A stretch of DNA of 64,000 nt. Source: Cymodocea nodosa (Eukaryota > Streptophyta > Magnoliopsida > Alismatales > Cymodoceaceae). The position numbers were made by a program, and so were the translations under genes. The notes beneath the pieces are model-generated. The model was not told the origin of the DNA. It ran no database searches and saw nothing but the letters and a program-made list of their open reading frames with translations. The first letter of the stretch is position 1; the number at the start of each line of letters is the position of its first letter. The stretch spans positions 13,784,001 to 13,848,000 of the forward strand of contig CM072343.1 of the NCBI GenBank assembly GCA_036874045.1. The letters run 5' to 3'. Positions 11,209-22,392 of this stretch are shown here, piece after piece.

Positions 11209-11929
11209 CTTGACTTCGTGGTATTACAGAACGGAACAGAAATCGCTCTAATCTTTACTATTCTAAGTTCTAAATGATTCTACGAATAATGCCCCCAAAT
11301 CCTAAGCTTTAGTATAAATAAATCCTAAGTTTTAGGCAGCTAATCGGGTCATTTTCTTGTGAAAACTCTCAATCTCTCACTTATCTCTCCGTGGAGTTAT
11401 GGTTAACTCCATAGACTAAGTCTGTGGACTTAACTACAATACTCCGTTGAGTTAGAGTTAACTCAACGAAGTAAGTTCGTTAACTTATCCTAGACTCAAC
11501 GGAGTAAGTTCGTTGAGTTAAGTGTAACTCAACGGACCTCTTGTAAAGTTATAACTAATAAAAATATTTAAAATAATAATTTTTAATTTGGTCTAGACCG
11601 AAGAATTTCTAGTTAGATCGACTCTTAATTTTTCACCCTTTTAAAATTTCGGTCAAACCGTTATATTACTTGGTTGAAGCAGAATTAAATACTTTTTTTC
11701 TTTTTTTTACTAGTTGAATCGATATCATACTTCGGTAAAACCTACATTTTACTCAATTTAATATATAGATTTTTTTTTAATATTTTTGTGTTTTGGTCAG
11801 GTTGATGGATCCTTTTCGGTGTGACTGCAACAATATTTTTTCTTTTAATATATATTTCGGTAAAACCGATAATTTCTTTCGATTGAACCATGACTAAAAT
11901 TAAAAATAAGTTTTTAAGTTTTTTTTTTT
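11209..11929 (-). other. E1 spacer between pol and accessory ORF, two palindromic motif types
   Basis: 11390-11530 holds a cluster of CGTTGAGTTA/TAACTCAACG motifs, including a perfect 10-bp inverted pair with a 4-base loop at 11445-11468. 11590-11900 holds repeated TCGGT...ACCG motifs and long T tracts. The same two blocks occupy the equivalent E2 spacer (31855-32569). No coding signal is seen. Confidence 0.65.
11445..11468. other. Perfect inverted repeat CGTTGAGTTA / TAACTCAACG
   Basis: The arms are 11445-11454 and 11459-11468, with loop GAGT. Equivalent pairs in other spacers have either G/C or A/T at the second base of the arm, changed on both sides together. Confidence 0.7.
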
Positions 11930-14900
11930 TTAGTTAGTAAAGCTCGAGTAGTCCTCTACTCTTACTTCATCTATAATTCCAAAGGAGTTTGTTGGAATTT
12001 TAAGAATAGGTTTAAGTCTTTGTCCATTTACTTTAAATATATTTTGATTTTTAGGATTTTCAATTTCAATAGCACCATAGGGATAAATATTTCAAATTAT
12101 GTAAGGTCCTGCCCACCTAGATCTCAGTTATACTAGATGGTTATGAAGTCTAGTCATGTAAAGATATACTTCTTATCCTATTTCAAAAGTTTTTGGTATA
12201 ATTTTCTTGTCATGCTAGAATTTCATTTTCTCTTTTTCATTCACAGTTTTCGAATAAGCTTCATTCCTAAATTCTTCTAATTCAATTAATTACATTTTTC
12301 TATTTTCAGCAACTTGATTCAAATTAGTGTTCAGAGTTTTTAATGCACAATAAGCTTTATGTTCAATTTCAACTAGTAAATGGCAACTTTTTCCACATAC
12401 TAGTCTAAAAGGTGACATTCGTAAGCTTGTCTTATAAGTAGTTTTATAAGCCCAAAGTGCATCTATTAATCTATTAGCCTAATCTATTCTAGTAGGATTT
12501 ACTACTTTTTCTAAGATTAACTTAATTTGTTTGTTTGCACTTTCTACTTGTCCACTTGTTTGAGAATGATATGATGTTGCAATTTTGTGATTTACTCCAT
12601 ATTTCTTCGTTAAGGCTTCAAAACTTCTATTGCAGAAATGAGTTCCTCTATCACTAACAATAGCTTTAGGTATTCCATATCTAGGAATTATAATAGTTCT
12701 TATAAAATGTATTACCACTTTATTGTCATTAGTTTTCGTAGGAATAACTTCTATCCATTTAGATACATAATCCACCCCAACAATATATAATTAAATTGAT
12801 TAGACATAGGAAATGGACCCATAAAATCTATTCCCCACACATGAAAGATTTCAACCTCAACAATAGGGTTCAGAGGCATCATATTCCTCTTTGATATTCT
12901 TCCTACTTGTTGACATCTTAAACAATTTAAGCAATATTTATGAGCATCTTTGAATAATGTTGGCCAATAAAATCCACATTGCAGAATTTTAGTAGCAGTT
13001 TTCCCTGAACCAAAATGTCCTCCACATGCTTGGTCATGACAGAAAGACAATATGCTCTAATATTTAGTTTCTAGAACACACCACCTTAAAACCAAATCAG
13101 GACATTTCTTAAATAAGTATAGGTCTTCCCGATAGTAGTCTTTTACTCTTGAAAAGAATAATTTCTTATCCTATCTATTCCAATCTTTAGGTGTTAGACC
13201 AGTAACTAAGTAATTAACTATGTCTGCATACTAAGGTATTGTGTTGATGGTCATTAATTATTGATTAGGAAAATTATCCTTAATTTCAATGTTTGATTTT
13301 TCTATTTGTAATCTTGATAAATGATCTGCTACTACATTCTCACAACCTTTTTTATCTTTAATTTCTAGATCAAATTCTTGTAATAATAATATCCACCAGA
13401 TCAATCTAGGTTTAGTCTCTTTCTTTGCTATTAGGTGTTTTAAAGCTAAATAATCTGTGTCTATTATCACTTTAGCTCCAATCATATATGATCTAAACTT
13501 TTCTAAGGCAAACACAACAACTAACAATTCTTTTTCAGTAGTGGTATAATCAATTTGAGCATCATTTAAAGTTTTGCTTGCATAATGAATCACTCTAGGA
13601 GATTTTTCTATCTTTTGTCCCAACACTGCTCCTACAGCAAAATCAGATGCATCGCACATTAATTCAAATTGATGGCTCCAATCAAGTGCTTGTATTATAG
13701 GAGTTGAAATTAAGCTAGTTTTTAGCTTGAAAAATGCTTCTTTGCAATTCTTATCAAAGTTAAATGAGACATCTTTTAATAAATTAGTTAAAGGTCTAGC
13801 TATTTTGCTAAAATCTTTAATGAATCTTCTATAAAATCCTGCATGTCCTAGAAATAATCTAATATCTTTTATTGATTTAGGTTCTGCTAGATTAGAAATT
13901 ACTTCTATTTTAGCTTTATTTACTTTCAACCCTTTCTTTGAAACAACATTCCCCAAGACTATTCCTTGTTTAACCATGAAGTGACATTTTTCCTAATTTA
14001 GAACTAGATTTTTTTCTATACAGCGTTTTAATACTTGGTCTAAATTGTTTAAACACACTTCATATGAAGTTCCATATATCGTAAAATCATCCATAAATAT
14101 TTCTAAAAAATCTTCAGTCATTCTAGTAAATATGCCCTACATAAACCTTTGAAAGGTAGCTAGTGCATTGTATAATCTGAATGACATTCTCTTAAAAGCA
14201 TAAGTTCCATTAGGACATGTGAAAGTTATTTTCTCTTGATCCCTTAATGCTATTGGAACTTGGTTATATCCTGAATAATCGTTTAGGAAACAAAAATATT
14301 CTTGCCCTGCTAATTTCTCTAGCATTTGGTCTATAAAAGGTGAGGGAAAATGATCTTTCCTAGTAACAACATTCAGCTTTCTATAGTCTATATATACTCT
14401 CTAACTTGATTGAATTCTAGTAGGTATCAAATCCTGACTTTCATTCCTAATAATTGTTAATTCTGATTATTTGGGAACTATATGGATTGGACTAACCCAT
14501 GAGCTATAAGAAAGCGGATAAATTATGTCATTATCTAACCATTTCACTATTTCCTTCCTGACTACTTTTTTAAGGTTTGGATTTAATCTCCTCTCAAGAA
14601 TTCTAACAAGTTTAGCATTCTCTTTTAAGTATATGTGGTGACAGCATAAAGTTGCACTTAACCCTTTTATATCAACCATAGTCCATCCTATTACTTCTTT
14701 ATAAGTTTTTACTACATCTTTTAATTTAGAAATTTGATTCTCTTTTAAATCTGAAGCAATAATGATTGGACATGTTCGTTTTTCTTCCAGAAATATATAG
14801 GTTAATTTAGGAGGTAAAGGTTTCAAATCTAAATGTTGACCATCAAAAGCTAAAGCTCTTAATTGAATGCTTTCATCTTCAATATTAAACTCTTTTTGAT

Positions 14901-16584
14901 CTCCTTCTACATCTATGCTTTCACTTACTTCTAACGTTTCAGAATCTAGTTGCCTATTTAATTCTTCTTGAATTACGTCATCTAGCATATCTCCCTCATC
15001 ATCTAAAAAGTTTATAGTATGTAAGGACATTTCAAACTCCTCAAACTTTTCTGGTTTGAAAATGTTTAATGGAGTATCCTCATTACCATATGCTAACTTC
15101 ATCACTCCAGTTTTACAATTTATAGCAGCTCCTGATGTTGTTAAGAATGGTCTTCCCAAAATTAAAGATGTATTATGATTCTGATGCTTAATTTGTTGGG
15201 AATCCAAAATCACAATATTAATGGGATATATGAAATTTTTGATTTTAATTAGGACATCTTCTATTTTTCCTCTAGGGTATCTTATACTTCTATCAGCTAA
15301 TTGAATGACAGTCCTAGTAGGGATTAAGCCTTATAATCCCAAGGATGCAAATATATCACTAGACATAACATTTATACCTGCACCTAGGTCTATTAAGGTT
15401 CTTTTTAGAATGGCATTTCCTATGGTGCATGATATAATAGGAATTCCAGGATCACATAACTTTTTAGGAATTTGTGGTAGAAATAGGGAACTACTTTGCT
15501 TTGCTAAAAAGACTTTCCTTAAAACTTTCCACTCTCTTTTCTTAGTACACCAATCCTTAAGAAATTTAGCACAAGGTGGCATTTTCTGCAATAAGTCTAA
15601 CAAAGGAATGTTAACTTCTACTTTTTTAAAATTTTCTCTAATTCTTTCTTATTTTTCAGGCAATGTTTGTTGTAATCTTTTAGGATAGGGTGCTAATGAT
15701 TGTGATTTACAAAATTCTTTTTCTTTCATTTGATTCAGTTGATCGTTTTTAATCTCATTTACAGATCCAGATTTTTCTTCATTAATTTCTAAGTTTTCAG
15801 ATATTACGTTTTCATTATCATTTTGAATTTTGTTCTTATCCACCTTCATATTACTTTCTCTTTGAATTCTTGGTGGTATATTAGTTCCAATTCTTAATGT
15901 TATACATACATCTTCTAGATTTTCATTACTTTCATGATGTTCTTGTATTTCATTTTCATGATTATGATCTTCAATTGTTATTAGTTTTAAACTACATTCT
16001 TGAAATTCTATTACATTGATATTTTCTTTTGTTTGAATATCTTGCAAATTATGCACTTCTGTAACATTAAAGTTCTCATTTGTGTTTTCTTGCTGCATAA
16101 CTTGTAATTTCATTGTAAATTCATCCAATGCTTTTAATTTTCTTTTCAAATCATCTAATCTCATTGCATTCAACTGTTGATCGATTTTCCTTATGGTTTT
16201 TTTAGTTTCGTATATGATATAAATTTTTGGTTCTAAATATTTTTCCCTATAATTTAATTGGTTGACCTCTTGTTGCTGATACATGTATTGTTCCAGTTTG
16301 TCTATGTTTTACTCTAAGCTACGCTCCAGTCTGTCATACCTATCCCAAACTTCCTTGTCTCTCAACATATTACACGTTCTAAACTGACTATTAGTTGGGT
16401 AAACTCTAGGATTCTCATACTCAGCTCTATTAAATTGAATATAATTCATTTGTTATTCTTGTGATCTAACCATCTACAATCGTTTCAGTTTCAAACATTT
16501 AGAGATGTCATGACCTTCCAAAGTGTAGAATTCACATATGCTAACTACAGGTTTTAGAAATCTTTGAGCATAAGCATATTCCAT
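11930..16584 (-). pseudogene. pol: E1 pol: zinc knuckle, protease, RT, RNase H, integrase
   Basis: The start is the methionine nearest the primer site (MEYAYAQ). In sense order the region shows a degenerate zinc-knuckle-like stretch near 16.53 kb, a coiled, charged linker (16284-15649), and a retropepsin-like segment with LIDLGAGINVMSSDIF near 15.4 kb. RT follows, with WVSPIHIVPK at about 14.47 kb and an FMDD-type active-site region at about 14.1 kb. RNase H begins with [18 protein letters not shown] near 13.65 kb. Integrase has its zinc-binding HDQACGGHFGSGKT...CLNCLRCQQVG part (13050-12900) and a core with GIDFMGPFP and VSDRGTHF. A GPY/F-type tail ends at 11930. The domain order RT-RH-INT is diagnostic of Ty3/gypsy. 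The gag capsid domain is missing upstream and is found 3' instead. Broken fossil, many breaks. Confidence 0.88.
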
Positions 16585-16660
16585 ATTCTCAATTATAAAA
16601 TAAAACACACAACACTCCTTCTAATATTAAAACAAAACAGCACTCATAGTTGCTTAGCTT

Positions 16661-16690
16661 CTCAATCCCCAGCAATAGCGCTAGAAAACA
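16661..16690 (-). other. E1 primer-binding site (tRNA-Asp type)
   Basis: On the minus strand, immediately inside the 5' LTR, the sequence GCGCTATTGCTGGGGATTGA resembles the plant Ty3 primer site TGGCGCCGTTGCCGGGGATTGA, complementary to tRNA-Asp. The E2 equivalent (37266-37292) is a better match. Confidence 0.65.
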
Positions 16691-17493
16691 TGTTTGGGGT
16701 TGTTAACTTTTGTATTAATAAATTCTCTTAAAAGTAAACAAATAACCTTTCACACAAATTAGATATTAAGTCCAATTTGTATTTTAACTACAAGTGCACA
16801 GTGTATATTGTATTTGTGTGCAAGTACAGGTCGATCCCATAGAGATTGGGTAAGAATTGTGTATTGTGCTAATTTTTATATTGGAGTTTATATGTGTTCA
16901 GTTAAGCACTTTGCTGATTGTGTATTGACAATAATAGTATTAATCATGATACAAAGCAAACAATACAACACTTTAATATTAAATTTCAGAATGTATCTCA
17001 TAATTTGTTGTTTTTGGTATTTTTGTTTTGATATGTTCCTGAAGATGAGCGAAAGGTGAAATGCAAAAATCTCTATCGATAGTAAAAACTTCCGTCACTA
17101 CATGCGACGCGATTACACCACTGAAAACTTAATCACTTACAATCTTACCTCCTCTTTCTATAGAATCACGAATCAAGAATTGTAAGATGATCTCCTCTTC
17201 AACATACTGGCATCAACCCGAAACGAAGGCTAAAAGCTTTTCGATCTCTCGAGATATGAGTTGGTGTTTGGTGAAAATGACTTCACTTCCTGCGACGTGA
17301 TCACTCCTCACAGTGGTTGTTCGTCATTGTGTTTGGCTCAGAATCGACTCGACATCGAGAAAGTATCCTCACAGACCTTCGATGGTTGGTGATTTTGGTG
17401 GTGGTGTGGAGCTTCAGGGAACTTCTGACGCTTCCTACAGTTAGCGCGGTTCTCCACCTACACACACACACACTTCTTCATCTTTTTTCTCTT

Positions 17494-17501
17494 CTTTTAT
17501 A
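17494..17501 (-). promoter_or_regulatory. Putative TATA box of the E1 5' LTR
   Basis: The minus strand reads TATAAAAG. It lies upstream of the U5-side stretch and is conserved in position in S1, E2 and E3 LTRs. It would drive transcription into the E1 internal region. Confidence 0.55.
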
Positions 17502-18032
17502 TTACTTTCAGTCATAACAGCTTCTGTTTAAATGATTGGTTGAATTTCCTTCATTCATATCAACAATGGTGCTTTCCTCTTCATTCCACGAGTGAATTCT
17601 TACGTGATACGTGCAATCGTGGTTTTCCTTCGAATTCCCTATTTCTGCAACTACAACAGTGGCATATTAGAAAATAAATGGTCCATGGAGTTAGTGTAAC
17701 TCAATGGACTTACTTCGTTGATTTAACTATAAAACACGTTCAATAAAGAAATAACTTATAAGCTTATAACAATAATACAACGTGTTACCTTAGTGTATAT
17801 TCAAGTAACTCAACACGTATAGTTATGCTAACTTAACGAGTTACACATGTGCAACTCACGTGACATAATAAAACATTTAAATTCAACACGTGCATAAATC
17901 TAACTTAACGAGTTTAGATATTTCAGATACTTTCAACCCTAATTATCCGATGCTCAGATGCATTTCAGATAGTTAACAAATAACTTACCGAACATTCACT
18001 TAAGTCATGCATTAAGTTTACAACACGTGTAC

Positions 18033-20115
18033 TGTTGAGGTTTTTGTTGTCCCCAAAATAAGATCTTAAAACTCACAAAGGGACCAAAATGATAAAACAT
18101 TAAACTCAAAACTCATTTTAAAATAATTGCAAGCGCATGATGCAATTGTAATATACTCCAGCTAGTACGGGTCGAATCCACAAGGATTTGACTTTTACAA
18201 AATATTTCTAAGGTGCAAAAACAATAATAATTACAAGTGAGTCAAAACTTATCAAAAATTCATTCAATAGAGTATAAATTCCTCATTTTCATTCATAAAA
18301 CACTAAATCACTACAGCACAGAATCTCGAAATTCAGTCAAGTTCAAACATATTCTTCTCTCAGTATCTCAACGGTAAAATACAGTAAAAATATTATACTG
18401 AGTATTCATTGGATTAACTTTACAATCACACTAATTTCGTTAAAAGATCTGAAATAGTCAAGCGTCAGCAATGCTTTTCCTACAAAGGCGCAGACTGGCA
18501 ACTAACATCCCTGAATTGCGCATAGTTACTAAAAATGGCATAAGATTTTCAAATCTTCACTAAAGTCTGCAAAATCAGTGTGCTTCTAAACTTAACTCAT
18601 TCATCTAACAGAGAAAATTTACAGAGGTTGATTTCGTGCTGTAGATAAAAAGATATCGAATTCGGCACTAAAGCAAAAATTGGGCGAAAAACGCCAGGAT
18701 GTGCCAGATGCAACATCAACGAAATAAATTAGAAAACCTATAAAAATTGATTGGAAAAATTCTAAAAACTATACAGGAGTAAATTACACTCGAATCTCTA
18801 CAAAATAGAATCAAAAAATAAAGCAAAACATCACTGGACCAGTGAGTTACGACCTAAACAAAATCGTCAAATTTACAGGATTCTTAACCGATGATCAACA
18901 TCCACAAATTAGTTTGTTAGCATACACATTCACATATGCACAAGATTCAAACCCAAATTCGTTTCCATTCATTCAAAATAAATATAATAAACTACTGAAA
19001 TGAAAGTTCTTTGATTAAACTACAATGTAACATTACAACTAAACCTAAAACTACAACTACCCTATTGAAATTACAAATAACTCAACTTTAAACAAGAAAA
19101 TGAAGACCTAAAGAGCTAAACCAATACAACCCTTTTTACCTTGAAGTGCAAACTTGTTTTGGAGAAGAATGGTGCATGAGATGTGCTCCTAGCCAAGAAA
19201 TTCGTGGCTGTCACCACACAAGTTCTCTTTCGGAAGCAGGAGGTCTTCAAACACCACCAAACACCAAGAAACAAGTACTCATCTACCTAAAGTCCACAAC
19301 CCTTGCCTTTCTTCTACTAGGACTGATCCACGGAAGAGGGGAGACAGTTGCAAGGCTTCAAATGTGCTCCAAACAGCACCCACAAGGTCTGGAAAAGATG
19401 CCCTAGCCGTCCTTCTACTAGCAACCACCAAGAGAGGAGAAGAAGAGGTTGGTTGAACCTTGTCTTCCACCTTGGAGCTCGACGAGAGGGGGGAGGAACA
19501 CCACCTTTCACAAATTCTTGAGGGAGGGAGAGGGGCTGACGACTTTCAAGGGCTGGAATGGGGGAAAGCTCGTCCAAGAGGAGGGATTTGTTGGCCTTGC
19601 CTCTCCTTTTATAGAGGCTCCAAGTGGTGGAACTTGATCTCCACCTTTGATCTTCAATCCAAGGGCCAAGATTCCTCCTATCTTGATTTACTTTATTTTT
19701 CTTATTCTTCAACCTATAAAACTCAAACAAATACATTAAAACACTCAAGAAATAAGATAAGCTATATTCCTAAACATGGATACTTCAAAAGGGCCAAAAA
19801 TCACATTTTTCATTGAATTCCAAAAATACCCATGTACTTATTTAAATAATTAATCCTAAGTGCTAGAGTAAATTTAATCTACTTAATAAAATGCAATTGT
19901 ATTGCCACCAAGATGTAAATGTGTTTTCATGAAATGCTAAATAACAAATAGAGTCTCATTTATGTATTACTTTCTTCATTTAAGCCTATAACTACATTAT
20001 TTGCTCAAAATGCATTATAACTTAAATCTTCATTAAACACTTATGAGTATATGACTTTAAACAACTAAAATGCATCACTTAACTATATAAAATATGCATA
20101 AATTATGACTCTACA
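18033..20115 (-). repeat. S2: solo LTR of an unrelated family inside the E1 5' LTR, TSD TGTAC
   Basis: The termini TGTTGAGG...CTCTACA are flanked by TGTAC at 18028-18032 and 20116-20120. Removing the insert restores the E1 LTR reading against bases 781-820. The body does not match the E1/E2 LTRs, except for a U5-like stretch with GCAAGCGCATGATGC and GGGTCGAATCCACAAGG near 18130-18185. A TATAAAAGG box on the minus strand (19605-19613), with a GC-richer region downstream, fits an LTR promoter and leader. It has no internal coding region, so it is a solo LTR of about 2.1 kb. Confidence 0.85.
19605..19613 (-). promoter_or_regulatory. Putative TATA box of solo LTR S2
   Basis: The minus strand reads TATAAAAGG, followed in sense by a GC-rich stretch (19600 down to about 19150) that stands out from the AT-rich surroundings. 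This is consistent with a transcribed LTR leader. Confidence 0.5.
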
Positions 20116-20418
20116 TGTACTCCAGGAAATAATAAAATATTCTTTAAGCGTTTAAAACATAACTGTCCAATACATGCAATATAACTCTCCAAAATAATAG
20201 AAAATTTAGATACTTAGAATTTAAAAATCTTGTAATTCACCGATAGTTCAGAAATGTACTTAATTAACATTAATTTCTTGAAATTATGTAGATTCTTTCA
20301 TTAAAGCATATAATAGTGCAATTATAACATAATGACTTAATTCTCATATGATAAGCTAAATATTATGTAATTAACCATCATTTAACCATTAATATTATGC
20401 ACTTTTTCATTCTAAACA

Positions 20419-21315
20419 GTGGGTATTTTTTTGTTGGTATTGGGGAGCTTCAAGGAACTTCTGACACTTCTTATAGTTAGTGTGGTCTTCTCCCTTCACA
20501 CACACACACTTCTTTATCTTTCTCCTCTTTTTTTATATTTCTTTTAGTAGTAACTACTTCTGCCTATATGATCAGTTGGATTTCCTTCATTTGTATCAAC
20601 GATGGTGATTTCTTCTTCATTCCATGAGTTAATTCCTACGCGATACGTGCAATCGTGGTTTTCCTTCCTATTTCCTATTTTTGCAACTGCTATATTGGCA
20701 TGTTAGAAAATAAGTGGTCTGTGGAGTTAGTGTTACTCAACGGATTTACTTTGTTGACTTATCTATAAAACATGTGTAGTAAAGGAATAACTTATAAGCT
20801 CATAACATTAACACAATGTGTTACCTTAGTGTATATTCAAGTAACTCAATGCATATAGTTATGCTAACTTAATGAGTTAAACATGTGCAACTCATGTGAC
20901 ATAATGAAACATTTAAATTTACATGTGCGTAATTCTACTTTACGAATAAAAAGGATATTTCAAATACTTACAACCATAAGTATCTGAAACTTATATGCCT
21001 TTCGGATAGTTAGCACCTAACCTTCCGAAAATCCACTTAAGTCATGTATTAAGGTTACAACACGTGTCTTACATGAAATAATAAAGTATTTTTTAAGTGT
21101 TCAAAATATAACTATTCAATACATGAAATGTAACTCTTCGATAGTGTAAAAATATACTTTATTAACACTAATTCCTTGAAATTATGTAGATTCTTTCATT
21201 AAAGCATATAATAGTGTAATTATGACATAATGGCTTAATTCTCATATAATAAGCTAAATATAATTCAATTAACCATTATTTAACCATTAATATTATGCAC
21301 TTTTTCATTCTAAAG
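20419..21315 (-). repeat. LTR fragment of the E1/E2 family flanking E1
   Basis: The sequence resumes inside the LTR, with a match to 17395 onward (GGGGAGCTTCAAGGAACTTC and the CACACACACACTTCTT tract). It continues to TTTTTCATTCTAAA at 21315. It is the same orientation as E1 and is probably the right remainder of an older LTR into which E1 inserted. It is more diverged than the E1 and E2 LTRs. Confidence 0.75.
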
Positions 21316-21437
21316 AAAAGTCTATAAATATTAGAATTTTATTTACGAGTGTTTTTGTGCTCTTGTTTTATCTGTTGGTATTTTTTAATTGCTAAAGACA
21401 CAATTCACCCCCTCTCCTATGATACTACGATCCTACA
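21316..21437 (+). repeat. Ty1/copia LTR end fragment
   Basis: The stretch ending ACACAATTCACCCCCTCTCC...TACGATCCTACA matches the last part of the E6-family LTR (60735-60772 and 51258-51294). Only the U5-side end is present. Confidence 0.65.
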
Positions 21438-22000
21438 ATAGAACATTAGTTAGCAAAACTCATGTAACACTTGATGGTTATATATATCTAGTATTAGATA
21501 TATTAGTTGCATTTAGATCCAATCTGTATATAGTGAGAATTGATAATTATGATGAAATGGTAGAAATTTTACCTATACCTTAGATTATAGTTGAACCACC
21601 ATCTACCAAATATGACAAAATTCAATTGGGATTATAGTATATTGAATTTGAGTATCCTACTTTATGTTTAGTAAGATGGTGGGATGACTTTATGAAATTT
21701 CAAATTTGGATAGTGGAAGACTTGAATGAATGGAAATGGAGAGACAACTACATTGAATTATTTGTGGAAATAGAATCATCTATATCTTCTTGGGTGAGGA
21801 AAGGAACAATATGAACATTTAATTTCATTAATGACAATACTTTGATTTTTAGTGTGGATAATATTTTACATGTTTATCAGTTGAAGAAACAAGCAAATAC
21901 CATTGAAGTAAAATTAAAAGTTAGAAGGATGATGCCTAAAGGTTTTGCATTGACTAACATGTTCATTCCATATATCACTATTTTTTAGTCATGTTCATAA
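21438..22000 (+). pseudogene. Plus-strand fragment of the F-box/FBA-like gene
   Basis: The translated segments VTLDGYIYLVLDILVAFRSN, NYDEMVEILPIP, LCLVRWWDDFMKFQIWIVED and NTLIFSVDNILHVYQLK match the E1 and E2 F-box-like gene in the opposite orientation. The F-box end is missing. It is more diverged than the E1 and E2 copies are from each other, so it derives from an older member or a separate capture. It is followed by the same 3' block as E1 and E2 (see next entry), so it came with retroelement sequence. Broken fossil. Confidence 0.7.
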
Positions 22001-22392
22001 ACTTTGTTTCTATAAGAGTACCTTATTATTGTGTATATGTAGAAATTTTTTTTAGTATAGGTTGTTGTTATTTTTTAGTTACTTTATGTTTTAGTTGTCT
22101 TACGAGAAAAAAAACAGAAGATAAAAATTTTATCATCAATTCAATTTGTTGGTTTCTGTTATGAGAAACCAATTGGCTTACTTGTGAGCCACCAAAGGCG
22201 TAGGAGCCTAGGTTCCACACTAAGCACATATATAGAACTATATGTTTTACTTTTATTTGATATATTGTTAATTTTGGTGAATGAAGGACTTGTCAAGAAC
22301 AAAAGTTGAAAGACATTAATGGAGTTATAAGAGAACAAGGTGTGTTGATTAATTACCTTTTCTAAAATTGCATTCTTGTGTAGTTTGTGGAG
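22001..22392 (+). other. Element 3' block following the F-box-like fragment
   Basis: 22140-22230 (GAGCCACCAAAGGCGTAGGAGCCTAGG region, read in parts) is the inverted counterpart of 2700-2830 and 25800-25900. It shows that this plus-strand fragment is element-derived and colinear with the end of the F-box module. No coding signal is seen. Confidence 0.6.

Larger units (their letters stand above)
1..20418 (-). mobile_element. E1: Athila-like Ty3/gypsy element, permuted gene order
   Basis: This is a long minus-strand Ty3 LTR retrotransposon whose 3' LTR is cut by the window edge. Reading the minus strand from high to low coordinates gives 5' LTR (16691-20418), tRNA-Asp-type primer site, zinc knuckle and pol (16584-11930), accessory ORF (11208-8985), gag capsid domain (7807-6459), F-box-like gene (6306-2901), non-coding module, polypurine tract and 3' LTR (ending 1092). 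The LTRs begin TG and end CA. Two solo LTRs, S1 and S2, inserted later with 5-bp target duplications. E1 is broken, with many breaks spread over its coding parts. E2 has the same layout, so the order predates both insertions. The right flank is another LTR of the same family, so E1 probably landed in an older copy. The left target duplication is outside the window. The lineage call rests on pol and primer-site resemblance. Confidence 0.85.
16691..20418 (-). repeat. E1 5' LTR (interrupted by solo LTR S2)
   Basis: It begins TGTTTGGGGTTG on the plus strand next to the primer site and ends CATTCTAAACA at 20418. Without S2 and one TSD copy it is about 1.64 kb. It includes the U5-side stretch with AAGTACAGGTCGATCCC (about 16821-16840), a TATAAAAG box on the minus strand (17494-17501), and clusters of TAACTCAACG, ACTATCCGA and CACGTG motifs. 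Confidence 0.88.

Noticed and set aside
16821-16840. AGGTCGATCCC stretch as a tRNA gene fragment
   Set aside because: Only a T-arm/B-box-like word is present; there is no acceptor stem, anticodon arm or A box. It is an LTR U5 feature.
19146-19816. Overlapping open frames on both strands within S2
   Set aside because: They overlap in several frames, have no recognisable domain, and lie in the GC-richer leader of a solo LTR. Composition alone explains them.
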